Shown here: in pieces, positions 50,783 to 59,308 of the stretch
How the letters are laid out: the number at the start of each line of letters is the position of its first letter
Numbering within the stretch: the stretch's first letter is position 1
Source: an uncultured Lachnospiraceae bacterium
GTDB lineage: Bacteria > Bacillota > Clostridia > Lachnospirales > Lachnospiraceae
Reading direction: 5' to 3'
Assembly: GCA_910588875.1 (NCBI GenBank)
Contig: CAJURT010000001.1
Location: forward strand, 62,001 to 126,000
Length of the DNA stretch: 64,000 nt
Program-made: the position numbers and the translations under genes
The notes under the pieces: generated by a model
Seen by the model: the letters and a program-made list of their open reading frames with translations, nothing else
The model's database searches: none
What the model was told of the DNA's origin: nothing

Positions 50783-51418
50783 ATGAGGCTGCGCCATATT
50801 CCGGGCTCGGAGGATGCTGTGTTTGCCAGCCCTTATGTGCTCGCGTCGCCAGAACAGCACCGCGGAAGGTTTGGGGCGGTTTTTGGCAATGAGAACCCCA
50901 TTGAGATCGAGATTGGCATGGGGAAAGGGAAATTTATCATGGAGCAGGCCAGGCGCCATCCGGAGGTGAATTTTCTGGGGATCGAACGCTATCCAAGTGT
51001 CCTGCTGCGGGCTATTAAAAAACAAGAGCAGTCCCGGCTGCCGAATTTGTATTTTATGTGTGTGGATGCGAAGCTGCTGCCGGAGATTTTTGCGCAGGGG
51101 GAGATATCACGGATCTATCTGAATTTTTCGGATCCCTGGCCGAAGGACCGGCATGCAAAGCGCCGCCTTACTTCCCCGGGCTTTATGGAGGCTTATGGCA
51201 GCGTCCTGAAAAAGGAAGGCACGGTGGAGTTTAAGACCGATAACCAGGGGCTTTTTGCGTATTCCCTGGCATCGATCCCGGAGGCCGGATGGCGGATTCA
51301 GTGGTACACGAAGGATCTGCACCACACGGATGCAGCAGGGGATAACGTGATGACAGAATATGAGGAAAAATTTTCCTCTATGGGGAATCCGATCTGCAAA
51401 TTGATAGCAGGCCGGTAA
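50783..51418 (+). CDS. trmB: tRNA (guanine46-N7)-methyltransferase TrmB
   Basis: SAM-dependent enzyme of 211 residues that makes m7G46 in the tRNA variable loop. Family motifs: IEIEIGMGKGKFIMEQAR (SAM site), FLGIERYPSVLLRA, IYLNFSDPWPKDRHAKRRLT (substrate and catalytic region) and VEFKTDNQGLF. GAGGTCAAAGAG precedes the ATG at 50783, behind a good promoter. Likely the first gene of a short unit with a small ORF and trxA. Confidence 0.95.
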   Translation: MRLRHIPGSEDAVFASPYVLASPEQHRGRFGAVFGNENPIEIEIGMGKGKFIMEQARRHPEVNFLGIERYPSVLLRAIKKQEQSRLPNLYFMCVDAKLLPEIFAQGEISRIYLNFSDPWPKDRHAKRRLTSPGFMEAYGSVLKKEGTVEFKTDNQGLFAYSLASIPEAGWRIQWYTKDLHHTDAAGDNVMTEYEEKFSSMGNPICKLIAGR

Positions 51419-51450
51419 TCTGCATATACTGGTAGGGAAAAGACTTTGCG

Positions 51451-51597
51451 GTGATTGATGTGGATCTGAAAACAAAGCTGGTGAACAGTTTGCGCAGCGC
51501 TACCAGTGATAAGGAAGGCATGAACCGTCAGCTATTAAAACTGCATAAGAGTTTTAAAGAAGTGGAGAAGGTGTTGAACCGGGGGAAAGGAAAATAA
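51451..51597 (+). CDS. small hypothetical protein (48 codons) between trmB and trxA
   Basis: A GTG at 51451 opens a frame ending with TAA at 51595-51597. The product would be a basic helical peptide with LVNSLRSATSDKEG, LLKLHKSFKEVEKVL and a terminal RGKGK. The ribosome binding site (AGGG, about 13 nt away) is weak. It fills the gap between two plus-strand genes. I do not recognise it; it may be real or chance. Confidence 0.35.
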   Translation: MIDVDLKTKLVNSLRSATSDKEGMNRQLLKLHKSFKEVEKVLNRGKGK

Positions 51598-51627
51598 CAG
51601 GTAAACGGATCAAAGGAGAGAAAGAAT

Positions 51628-51939
51628 ATGGAGAAAAAGTTCACAACGGAAAATTTTGAGGCTGAGGTTTTGAAGGCGGATAAGCCGGTTTTGGTCGATT
51701 TTTATGCGGATTGGTGCGGCCCGTGCCGGATGATGGCGCCACTGGTGGAGGAGTTGGCCAGGGATATGGCAGGCGAGGCAGTAGTGGGCAAGCTGAATGT
51801 GGATGACTGTGAGGAGATTGCCGTCAGATATGGTGTGATGAATATCCCGACCCTGATTGTGTTTAAAAATGGCAAGGAGGCTGGCAGGGTGCTTGGTGTG
51901 CAGTCCCGCGAAGTGCTGGAACGGATGATCCGGGAGTGA
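51628..51939 (+). CDS. trxA: thioredoxin
   Basis: Small cytoplasmic disulfide reductase of 103 residues. The active site is DWCGPCRMM (Cys30, Cys33), and the cis-Pro loop is NIPTLIVFKNG. Full length and canonical. AAAGGAGAGAAAGAAT precedes the ATG. A large GC-rich hairpin follows the stop (about 51945-52005) but has no T-run. Confidence 0.96.
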   Translation: MEKKFTTENFEAEVLKADKPVLVDFYADWCGPCRMMAPLVEELARDMAGEAVVGKLNVDDCEEIAVRYGVMNIPTLIVFKNGKEAGRVLGVQSREVLERMIRE

Positions 51940-52019
51940 CGGAAGGCAGGGCAAGGGGCAGCGGGGGATGCCCCTGACTGCCCTAACGAAAAAAATACAA
52001 AAATTGTAAAAAATAGGGG

Positions 52020-52048
52020 TTGACATTTTTTTTGCAATGCGATAGAAT
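52020..52048 (+). promoter_or_regulatory. sigma-A promoter of tRNA-Lys
   Basis: TTGACA at 52020-52025, 17-bp spacer, TAGAAT at 52043-52048; the mature tRNA starts about 34 bp past the expected transcript start. Confidence 0.85.
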
Positions 52049-52088
52049 ATAGTTCGTGCCACAGAGAAAACGTGTCACGAACATAAAA

Positions 52089-52161
52089 GCGCCCTTAGCT
52101 CAGTTGGTAGAGCAGTAGACTCTTAATCTATTTGTCCAGGGTTCGAGTCCCTGAGGGCGCA
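52089..52161 (+). tRNA. tRNA-Lys (anticodon CTT)
   Basis: Full cloverleaf of 73 nt. Acceptor GCGCCCT pairs with AGGGCGC. The D arm is GCTC/GAGC with AGTTGGTA. The anticodon stem GTAGA/TCTAT encloses loop CTCTTAA (anticodon CTT), and the T arm CAGGG/CCCTG encloses TTCGAGT. Discriminator is A, and CCA is not encoded. It reads AAG codons. Its own strong promoter lies upstream. tRNA genes are common integration sites, but no integrase or repeated 3' end is seen nearby. Confidence 0.97.
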
Positions 52162-52248
52162 CTTAAAGTTCTGATTTTGCAGGCTGCGAACTGCGGGGTC
52201 GGGGCTTTATTTTTTTATATCATAGTAAAGTGTCAGAGGGGTGTATGT

Positions 52249-54027
52249 ATGCCTGATTTAATGGACATCCGTGATTTTATCCAGAAAATTGCCCAGGGGA
52301 TTACACTTGCCATCGGCATTGACACGCAGGTGATCGATTTTAAGCTTCAGCGGGTGGCAGGCACTGTCTACAAACCGATACCCCAGAACGGCGGGGTGGT
52401 AAAAAGGGTGATTGAAACCGGGGAATATGCGATCAGTACGACGGTAGACCGGACAAGCCCGGCCTGCTTAAGCTGCAACCAGAGAAGCAATTGTAAGGAG
52501 ATGGGATACCTTCATTGCCCGATTGTTTACGGCAACAGGATCATTGGGGTGATGGGGCTGATCTGCTATGAACCGGAGCACATAGAGAAGATTAAGGATG
52601 AACGCCGGGGCCTGCTGAATTTTATACAGAGCATGTGTGAACTGATCGGGCTGAAGCTGAAGGAAGAAGAGGTGCGGAAAAAAGAGCAGGAGATCTACCG
52701 GAAATTAGACAGCCAGAACCAGGTGCTCAACCAGGTTTTAGAGCAGATTTCCGACGGATATGTGCTGTTGGATGCCGACAATATTATCCGCAATGTCAAT
52801 AAAAAGGCCCTGAATATTTTTAAGACGGACAGCGGGGCTATTTTGGGGAAAAACATCCTGGAATTGATACCGGATCCCATATTCCACAAGATGATTGAGA
52901 CGGAAAGCGTAAATGTCTATGAAAAGATCAAGATCGGGGAGGAGAGTTATGGGGCCTTGTTTTACAAGGTGGCCGAGCGCCGGGAAGACCTGGTAAAGAT
53001 ATTGAATTTTAAAACGATTATCAATATCGGGAGCCGTATTGCAGGGGAGGCCTTCCGGGAGAACCAGATTACCTTTGGAAATATCCTGGGCAACAGCCCG
53101 CGGATGAGGCATTTGAAGGAGATTGCCCAAAAGGTGGCCAGGACGATGCCCAACATCCTTTTGACCGGGGAGACCGGCACAGGGAAGGAAATGTTTGCCA
53201 GGGCGATCCACAATGCCTCAGACCGCCGCGGAAACCCGTTTATCACGATTAACTGTGCGGCCATCCCCATGGAACTTTTGGAATCAGAACTTTTTGGGTA
53301 CGAAGAGGGGGCATTTACAGGGGCGAAAAAGGGAGGGAAGATCGGAAAATTCGAACTGGCAGATACAGGGACGCTCTTTCTTGATGAGATCGGGGAGATG
53401 CCTTTTCACCTTCAGGCAAAGCTTTTGCGGGTACTGCAGGAACGCCGCCTGGAACGGGTGGGCGGGAATAAGCAGATCCGCCTGAATATCCGGATCATTT
53501 CAGCCACAAACCGGGATCTGGAGAGGATGGTGGAGGAGGGGAAATTCCGGGAAGACTTATATTACCGGCTGAATATCTTTGAGATCCATCTGCCGCCCCT
53601 GCGCGAACGGCCCGAGGACATTCCCTTGCTGGTGCACTATTTTATAGAAAAATACCGTTCTTTTTTTGAGGTGGACGTGTCGGGGATTGACCCGGAGGCC
53701 ATGGAGCATCTGTGCCGTTACCAGTGGAAGGGCAATATACGGGAACTGGAGAATGTGGTACAGTATATGATCTCCATGAGTTCGGACAGTATGTCGGGGA
53801 TTATCGGGAAAGGGGCTTTGCCGGCCCAGGTTATGGAGGGCAGGAATTTTGACTCCGCCGGGAAAGAGGAAGAGGATATTCCCATGGGCTTTAAGGAGAG
53901 AGAGGCGCTCCAGATGAAAAAGCTGCTGGCCCAGTACGGCAATACCACGGAGGGCAAACGGCAGGTTGCCCGGCAGATGGGGATCAGCCTGGCCACGTTG
54001 TACCGGCGCATCCGTAAAATGAAGTGA
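52249..54027 (+). CDS. sigma-54-dependent transcriptional activator
   Basis: Enhancer-binding protein of 592 residues. Residues 1-140 are a GAF/sensor-type domain with Cys73, Cys76, Cys82 and Cys90 (PACLSCNQRSNCKEM, LHCPI), which could bind a metal or Fe-S cluster. A PAS-like domain lies at about 155-250 (ISDGYVLLDADNIIRNVN). The AAA+ domain has GETGTGKEMFARAIH, EGAFTGAKKGG (sigma-54 contact) and LFLDEIGEMPFH. The C-terminal Fis-type helix-turn-helix is VARQMGISLATLYRRI. ATG at 52249 follows AGAGGGG. It is followed by a terminator and a sigma-54 promoter, so it most likely controls the downstream dehydrogenase/transporter/kinase operon. Confidence 0.93.
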   Translation: MPDLMDIRDFIQKIAQGITLAIGIDTQVIDFKLQRVAGTVYKPIPQNGGVVKRVIETGEYAISTTVDRTSPACLSCNQRSNCKEMGYLHCPIVYGNRIIGVMGLICYEPEHIEKIKDERRGLLNFIQSMCELIGLKLKEEEVRKKEQEIYRKLDSQNQVLNQVLEQISDGYVLLDADNIIRNVNKKALNIFKTDSGAILGKNILELIPDPIFHKMIETESVNVYEKIKIGEESYGALFYKVAERREDLVKILNFKTIINIGSRIAGEAFRENQITFGNILGNSPRMRHLKEIAQKVARTMPNILLTGETGTGKEMFARAIHNASDRRGNPFITINCAAIPMELLESELFGYEEGAFTGAKKGGKIGKFELADTGTLFLDEIGEMPFHLQAKLLRVLQERRLERVGGNKQIRLNIRIISATNRDLERMVEEGKFREDLYYRLNIFEIHLPPLRERPEDIPLLVHYFIEKYRSFFEVDVSGIDPEAMEHLCRYQWKGNIRELENVVQYMISMSSDSMSGIIGKGALPAQVMEGRNFDSAGKEEEDIPMGFKEREALQMKKLLAQYGNTTEGKRQVARQMGISLATLYRRIRKMK

Positions 54028-54030
54028 GGA

Positions 54031-54071
54031 ATTCGCATTATGAGAAAAATTATCATAATGCGAATTTTTTT
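54031..54071 (+). terminator. intrinsic terminator of the sigma-54 activator gene
   Basis: ATTCGCATTATGA (54031-54043) pairs perfectly with TCATAATGCGAAT (54053-54065), followed by seven T. Confidence 0.9.
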
Positions 54072-54092
54072 GCCCTCAATTTGAGAAAAATT
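54041..54092. promoter_or_regulatory. candidate upstream activator sites (direct repeats)
   Basis: TGAGAAAAATT occurs at 54041-54051 and again at 54082-54092, exactly 41 bp apart (about four helical turns) and 45-95 bp before the -24 box. The second copy lies within a small dyad (TCAATTT/AAATTGA). This is where an enhancer-binding protein would be expected to bind. The first copy is also the loop of the terminator, so part of the match may be accidental. Confidence 0.45.
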
Positions 54093-54135
54093 GAGAAACC
54101 ACCCTGAAAAAACCCAGGAAAAGCGTGATGTTTTT

Positions 54136-54152
54136 TTGGCATGAAATTTGCT
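54136..54152 (+). promoter_or_regulatory. sigma-54 (-24/-12) promoter
   Basis: TTGGCATG followed by AAAT and TTGCT: the GG (54138-54139) and GC (54150-54151) are separated by exactly 10 nt, matching the TGGCACN5TTGC consensus closely. Transcription would start near 54163, about 100 nt before the dehydrogenase ATG. Confidence 0.88.
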
Positions 54153-54263
54153 CAATAATATATATGGAAGCTGAAAAGCTGCATGGATAAGTACATGACA
54201 GCATTTCTCCCCCATGTTCTGGGGGAAAGCAAAGGTATGCCAGAAAAAAACAGGAGGGACAGG

Positions 54264-55274
54264 ATGAAGACAAGGATTGTAGTGACAAGGCAGCCAAATG
54301 AGGTGGTTGTGGAGGAGCATGATTTAAAGCCGGGGGATAATGAGGTATTGGTAAAGACGTATCTGGCCTCCATATGCGGGACAGATAAGAATTATTCGGA
54401 AGGGAAGATGCCCCGGGAGGTGCAGGTGGAACGGGTGGACGGGAACAACGAAGCCCATCATGCGTACCCCTTAAAGATGGGGCATGAAGCGGCCGGCGTC
54501 GTGGTGGAGGTAGGGAAAAATGTGACCGACTTCAAGGTGGGAGATAAGGTTATGTCCTTTGGCTGGTACGATACCATGGCAGATTATTTTGTGGCGCCGG
54601 TGGTGCATAACGGCTATGGGGTGGTGAAGGTGCCGGAGGGAATGAGTATGGAAGCGGCGTCTTTAGGGGAGCCTACTGCCTGTGCAATCTATGCCGGGAT
54701 GCAGTCCGGCGTGGAACTGGGGGATGTGGTGGTTGTGGTAGGGGTAGGATTTGCAGGGCAGGTCATCGCCCAGGTCGTGAAGAAGATGGGGGCAGCCAAG
54801 GTGATCTGCGTGGATGTAGTGGATGGCAAGCTGAACCTGGCCAAGAAGATGGGGGCGGATATTGTACTCAACCCGAACCGGGATGATGTGGTGGCGGAGG
54901 TGCTGAGGGAAACGGGCAACCAGGGGGCGGATGTGGTGATTGAGGTTGCCGGGAACGATACGGCAATCCAGCTGTGCAGCGATATTCTTAAGCATGGGGG
55001 AATCATGGGGCTTTACAGCTGGGTGCTGGAACCGGCACAGCTTTATATCAACCGGTGGCATAATGACGGTTTTGATATCCGCACCCTGGCTTTGATGCAT
55101 CGAATCAAAATAGACCGCCCATGGTGGATTGAAAAGACGATGCAGAATGTGGCGAATGGGATGGTGCAGATTGACCCGCTGATTTCCCATGTATTTGACC
55201 TGGCTGACGCGGCAAAGGCCTTTGATGTGGCCTGCAATGACCCGGATGCCTGTAAGGTAATGTTGAAACCGTGA
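54264..55274 (+). CDS. zinc-type MDR alcohol/polyol dehydrogenase
   Basis: Medium-chain dehydrogenase/reductase of 336 residues. Catalytic zinc ligands are Cys38 (SICGTDKN), His74 and Glu75 (GHEAAG), with a later Glu in LGEPTACAIY. The nucleotide fold has VVVVGVGFAGQVIAQVVKK and an acidic VICVDVVDGKL that favours NAD(H). The four-Cys structural zinc lobe is missing; the region holds EGKMPREVQVERVDGNNEAH instead. Probably oxidises a secondary alcohol to a ketone. ATG at 54264 follows AGGAGGGACAGG. First gene of the sigma-54 operon. Confidence 0.88.
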   Translation: MKTRIVVTRQPNEVVVEEHDLKPGDNEVLVKTYLASICGTDKNYSEGKMPREVQVERVDGNNEAHHAYPLKMGHEAAGVVVEVGKNVTDFKVGDKVMSFGWYDTMADYFVAPVVHNGYGVVKVPEGMSMEAASLGEPTACAIYAGMQSGVELGDVVVVVGVGFAGQVIAQVVKKMGAAKVICVDVVDGKLNLAKKMGADIVLNPNRDDVVAEVLRETGNQGADVVIEVAGNDTAIQLCSDILKHGGIMGLYSWVLEPAQLYINRWHNDGFDIRTLALMHRIKIDRPWWIEKTMQNVANGMVQIDPLISHVFDLADAAKAFDVACNDPDACKVMLKP

Positions 55275-55301
55275 GAACAAAAGTAAAATAAAGGAGAGGT
55301 T

Positions 55302-56570
55302 ATGATGAGAAAACAAATGGCAATGATTTTAACGGCAGCTTTGGTGACGGGTATGGCAGGCGGTTGTTCCGGGAAGGATTCCTCCAATACGCCCTCCGGA
55401 GCAGCCTCTTCCCAGGCACAGGAAGCGGCCGGGGAGACCGGCAAAGAAGCGGAGGGGGAACCGGCAGGAAAAGGCAGCTTTGACGGAACGGTTGTGCTTG
55501 GGGCAACCGCGCCCCTGACCGGGCCGAACCAGCTGACCGGGGAGTATTATGTGAACGGGATGAAACAGGCAGTGGATGAGATCAATGCGGCAGGAGGTAT
55601 TTTGGGAAAGGAACTGGTGCTGGACGTCCAGGATGAAGGCACGGACCAGTCCATCGCCATCAATGCCACGATCAAACTGATTGAGAGTGGGGTACCGGCC
55701 ATTATTGGTTCGTACTTTTCGACCAATTGCATGGCAGTCCTGCCTGAGATTGAAAAAAACAAGGTCCCTTATTTTGCCAATGGCTCTAACCCGGACATCT
55801 CCGCATCTGAGAACCCCTATGTGTGGCAGATCCGGGTGACGGATGACTTTACCGGCCCCATCATGGCGGATGTGGCTTTAAACGAACTGAATATGAAGAA
55901 TCCGGCGGTGCTCTATACGACGGCATCCTCCACGACCATCCAGAAGGACAACTTTGTGAAAGCGATGGAGGAACGGGGGAGCGTGATTCCGGAAAACAAT
56001 ATTTACGGGGCGCCGGAAAACGAATCGAATTTCGGCTCCATCATAAACCAGATCTTGGGGAGCGATGTGGACGGCCTGGTAGTTATGGGAGTCAGTGAGG
56101 CGTGGGATGTGGCCCTGGCGCAGCAGCTCCAGTCCGCAGGCTGTGATATCCCCCTGATGGGATCCTCCAGCTTTGCAAGCGCCCCTTTTATCGAGGTGGC
56201 AAAGGACGCGGCCAACGGATGGTTTACGGTGGCAGACTGGTCTCCCAACATCCTGGGCCAGGATCTGGATGTGCCGGAACGTGCGGCAGAGTTTGAAACG
56301 AATTATGAGAGCCTGTATGGCGCCAAAAGTGCGATGCAGTCGGCCTGGGGCTATGATTGTGTGTACTTGTTCAAGGAGGCCTGCGAGCGGGCGGATACAA
56401 CGGAGGACCGGGAAAAAATCAATGAGGCCATGAATGCCACGGACGTCCAGGGGGCGAATAACTATTATAAGATCTATGGGGACAGCTACCATGTCATGTC
56501 TACGTACATTATGCTGTGTGAGACAACGGACGGGGAGGCTGTGCCGGTAAGGACAGTGAGCTTCAGGTAA
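55302..56570 (+). CDS. Liv-type ABC transporter substrate-binding lipoprotein
   Basis: Extracellular receptor of 422 residues with a lipobox MAGGCSG (Cys about 22) and a Ser/Glu linker to about residue 60. The periplasmic-binding fold type I is typical: VVLGATAPLTGPNQLTGEYY, DEINAAGGILGKELVLDVQD, IGSYFSTNCMAVLPEIEKNK. The family binds branched-chain amino acids, amides, short-chain or aromatic compounds. Context with a dehydrogenase and DhaKL argues for a non-amino-acid ligand. Followed by a strong hairpin. Confidence 0.92.
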   Translation: MMRKQMAMILTAALVTGMAGGCSGKDSSNTPSGAASSQAQEAAGETGKEAEGEPAGKGSFDGTVVLGATAPLTGPNQLTGEYYVNGMKQAVDEINAAGGILGKELVLDVQDEGTDQSIAINATIKLIESGVPAIIGSYFSTNCMAVLPEIEKNKVPYFANGSNPDISASENPYVWQIRVTDDFTGPIMADVALNELNMKNPAVLYTTASSTTIQKDNFVKAMEERGSVIPENNIYGAPENESNFGSIINQILGSDVDGLVVMGVSEAWDVALAQQLQSAGCDIPLMGSSSFASAPFIEVAKDAANGWFTVADWSPNILGQDLDVPERAAEFETNYESLYGAKSAMQSAWGYDCVYLFKEACERADTTEDREKINEAMNATDVQGANNYYKIYGDSYHVMSTYIMLCETTDGEAVPVRTVSFR

Positions 56571-56580
56571 CAGGCGGGCA

Positions 56581-56615
56581 TTCCGGGGATGCCGCAAGGG
56601 ACGGGATCCCCGGAA
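56581..56615 (+). other. intercistronic stem-loop after the substrate-binding gene
   Basis: TTCCGGGGAT (56581-56590) pairs perfectly with ATCCCCGGAA (56606-56615) around a 15-nt loop. There is no T-run. It is likely a stabiliser or partial terminator giving more binding protein than permease, as at 31036-31085. Confidence 0.7.
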
Positions 56616-56644
56616 AATCGGATTACAAAAATGGAGGCATAAAA

Positions 56645-57538
56645 GTGAATTTTAGCATATTCTTTTCAATGCTGGTCAACGGGCTTTCCATGGGGATGAT
56701 TTATGCCATGATTGCCATGGGGCTCATCCTGCTGATCCGGGCAGTGGGAGTCCTGAATTTTGCCCAGGGGGATCTGCTGATGGTGGGGGCGTATATTGCA
56801 TGTGTACTGATCATGGACCTGAGCCTGCCATTTTATATAGCGATACCCTTATCGTTGGTTCTCTACGCTTTATTAGGGCTGGTCTTCATGCTGGCCACAT
56901 ACTGGCCTTTGAGGAAGGCGTCTTACCCGGTGGCGCCGATCATAGCTACCATGGGGGCGTCCCTTGTCCTGTCAGAAGGCACCATGATCCTGTTTGGCTC
57001 CTGGCCCAGGATCATTTCGCCTGTCCTGAAAAATGCCCAGGGGAAGGCGCTGGTTATTAATCTTTTCGGGACAAGGCTGCAGGTGCAGTTTCTGCTGATT
57101 ATCATCGTGGCAATCGTGGCCATGGCCTTGATTTACCTTTTATTTGAGAAATCCTATATCGGCATTATGATGCAGGCGGCGGCCCAGGACAAGCCCACGG
57201 CGGAACTCATAGGGATCTCCACCCTGATGACGACAGCAGTCACTTACATGCTGGTGGTTGTTTTGGTTTCCATAGGGGGATATATGGTGGCTCCCGTGTA
57301 TACGGTTACCACCTCTTTGTCGTCTTTGAACCTGCGGGCATTTGCGGGAACCGTGATCGGCGGGTTTGGGAGCATCAAAGGCGCGATCATCGGATGCCTC
57401 CTGGTGGGGGTGGTGGAATCCTTTGCAACAATCCGGTTCTCTTCTTACAAGGATGCGATTGTTTTTTTGATTTTGATTATCTTCCTGATCTTCCGGCCGC
57501 AGGGATTGATTATTGACAAAGTCGCTGATAAAGCTTAA
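56645..57538 (+). CDS. livH: Liv-type ABC transporter permease LivH
   Basis: Membrane permease of 297 residues with about eight segments. Family features: LVNGLSMGMIYAMIAMGLIL, GVLNFAQGDLLMVGAYIAC, and LNLRAFAGTVIGGFGSIKGA near the C-terminus. GTG start at 56645 with GGAGG 7 nt upstream. It pairs with LivM. Confidence 0.94.
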   Translation: MNFSIFFSMLVNGLSMGMIYAMIAMGLILLIRAVGVLNFAQGDLLMVGAYIACVLIMDLSLPFYIAIPLSLVLYALLGLVFMLATYWPLRKASYPVAPIIATMGASLVLSEGTMILFGSWPRIISPVLKNAQGKALVINLFGTRLQVQFLLIIIVAIVAMALIYLLFEKSYIGIMMQAAAQDKPTAELIGISTLMTTAVTYMLVVVLVSIGGYMVAPVYTVTTSLSSLNLRAFAGTVIGGFGSIKGAIIGCLLVGVVESFATIRFSSYKDAIVFLILIIFLIFRPQGLIIDKVADKA

Positions 57539-57549
57539 GGGGGGACGAT

Positions 57550-58527
57550 ATGGATAAGCTGAAAAAGGCCCCGAAGGTGTGGGCTGTTGTTGTTTTTTTG
57601 ATCCTGTTTTCTGTTGCTGTGACATGGAAAATGAATAATTATACTGTTCTTGTGGTGAACATGGCCCTGATTAACATGATTACGGCCTATGGGCTTTCCA
57701 TCATGCTGGGGATGTGCGGGCAGCTGGTTTTTTCGGGGGTTGCCTTTATGGGGATTGGCGCCTATATCACTGCCAATCTCTGTTCCGGGCGTTTAGGTTT
57801 TTACCTTCCCGGGTATGCAGCGGTTTTCGTGTCTGTGGCGCTGACCGGGCTGATTGCCTGGGTGGCCGGCGTCTTGTTCCTGAGGCTGAAGAATTCCTTC
57901 TGCACCTTTGCAACCCTGGGGTTTGTCCAGGTATTATATGTGCTGTTCTTAAATTACGAGCCAGCCTTTGGCGGGCCGAAGGGGATTCCGGAGATCCGGA
58001 CCCTTTCCGTGGGCGGGTTTGTTTTCGACAGCTATAAAAAATGGTATTTCTTGCTTCTCGGGGTTGTGCTCCTGATTGCCTTCCTTGTGGAGCGAATCCG
58101 CAGGACGAACCTGGGAAGATCCCTGGCCTCCATCCGGGACAATGAAATCGCCGCCCAGAGCCTTGGGGTGAATATTTACCGGACAAGGGTAATCGCTTTT
58201 GTGATTGCGGGGGCATTTGCAGGGCTCTCGGGCTCCCTCCTGGCCCAGCACAACCGTTTTATTTCCGGTGACCAGTTCAGTTTTGCCAAAAGCACCACCA
58301 TTGTCATCATGTCCATGCTGGGGGGCATCAACAGCACCCCGGGCATCTTCGTGGGCGCTTTGATCGTAACCTTCCTGCCGGAGGTTTTGAGGGGGCTTGA
58401 CAAATACCTGATGCTTATTTACGGCTTTGCCGTAATCATTATGATGATTTTTATGCCCATGGGAATCGGCGGCGCCGTGGCGGATTTCTTAAAGAACATG
58501 AGGAGGAAACACAAAATAAAATCGTAA
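57550..58527 (+). CDS. livM: Liv-type ABC transporter permease LivM
   Basis: Membrane permease of 325 residues. Features: ITAYGLSIMLGMCGQLVFSG, FMGIGAYITANLCSGRLG, RTNLGRSLASIRDNEIAAQS (cytoplasmic ATPase-contact loop) and SMLGGINSTPGIFVGALIVT. The basic C-terminus ends RRKHKIKS. Starts 11 nt after livH. Confidence 0.94.
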   Translation: MDKLKKAPKVWAVVVFLILFSVAVTWKMNNYTVLVVNMALINMITAYGLSIMLGMCGQLVFSGVAFMGIGAYITANLCSGRLGFYLPGYAAVFVSVALTGLIAWVAGVLFLRLKNSFCTFATLGFVQVLYVLFLNYEPAFGGPKGIPEIRTLSVGGFVFDSYKKWYFLLLGVVLLIAFLVERIRRTNLGRSLASIRDNEIAAQSLGVNIYRTRVIAFVIAGAFAGLSGSLLAQHNRFISGDQFSFAKSTTIVIMSMLGGINSTPGIFVGALIVTFLPEVLRGLDKYLMLIYGFAVIIMMIFMPMGIGGAVADFLKNMRRKHKIKS

Positions 58528-58546
58528 AAATTCATTGGAGGACAAT

Positions 58547-59308
58547 ATGGGCGAGGCAATATTAAGGCTGGAAGGGGTTTGCAAAAGCTTTGGGGGCGTT
58601 GTGACGGCTAAGAATGTGGATTTGAAGGTAATGCCAGGAGAGATCCATGGGCTGATTGGGCCAAACGGCGCCGGGAAGAGCACCATGATGAACCTGATCA
58701 GCGGCATTTATGAAGTGGATGAGGGGAAGATCTATTTTCAGGGAGAGGATATTACGGGAATCCCTTCCCATATGCGGGCGAGGAAGGGGATTGGAAGGAC
58801 GTTCCAGACACCCCGTTTTCTGTACCGTTCCAATATCCGGGATAATCTGATGCTGGGGGTGGACCTGCAGGATCAGCTGGGGTATTTCAAAAGCTTTATC
58901 GGAAAAAAGGGCAGCGATTTTTTGAAGGAATTGGACGGACTGATGGAACTGGCAGGCTTTGAGATTGACTGGGACGAGGATATCACGGCGATTCCCTTCG
59001 GGCAGAGGAAGATCCTTGAAATTGTCCGGTCGATGCTGGGACATCCGAAGGTGATGCTTGTGGATGAACCGGCAGCAGGGCTGACCACGCAGGAGATCGG
59101 GCAGGCAAGGGATCTTTTGATGTTTGCGGCAAAAAAGAGGAACATCGGGATCCTGCTGATCGAGCATCAGATGGATCTTGTGATGAGCACCTGTGAGAAC
59201 ATTGACGTTCTTGTGTTTGGAGAAATCCTCGCAAGGGGGCTGCCGCAGGAGATTGCGGTAAACCCGATTGTTCTGGAGGCGTATCTGGGGAGGGACTTTG
59301 ATGATTAA
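58547..59308 (+). CDS. livG: Liv-type ABC transporter ATPase LivG
   Basis: ATPase subunit of 253 residues. Walker A GPNGAGKSTMMNLISGI, Q-loop region GRTFQTPRFLYRSNIRDNLM, LivG-type signature IPFGQRKILEIVRSML in place of LSGGQ, Walker B VMLVDEPAAGLT, and H-loop LIEHQMDLV. ATG at 58547 follows GGAGGACAAT. Overlaps livF by 8 bp. Confidence 0.94.
   Translation: MGEAILRLEGVCKSFGGVVTAKNVDLKVMPGEIHGLIGPNGAGKSTMMNLISGIYEVDEGKIYFQGEDITGIPSHMRARKGIGRTFQTPRFLYRSNIRDNLMLGVDLQDQLGYFKSFIGKKGSDFLKELDGLMELAGFEIDWDEDITAIPFGQRKILEIVRSMLGHPKVMLVDEPAAGLTTQEIGQARDLLMFAAKKRNIGILLIEHQMDLVMSTCENIDVLVFGEILARGLPQEIAVNPIVLEAYLGRDFDD

Noticed and set aside
51945..52010. Intrinsic terminator after trxA
   Set aside because: A GC-rich double hairpin (GGGCA/TGCCC pairs) exists but A-rich rather than T-rich sequence follows on the coding strand.
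52089..54027. Integrated element at tRNA-Lys
   Set aside because: No integrase, no repeated tRNA 3' end and no phage or conjugation genes in the flanking region.
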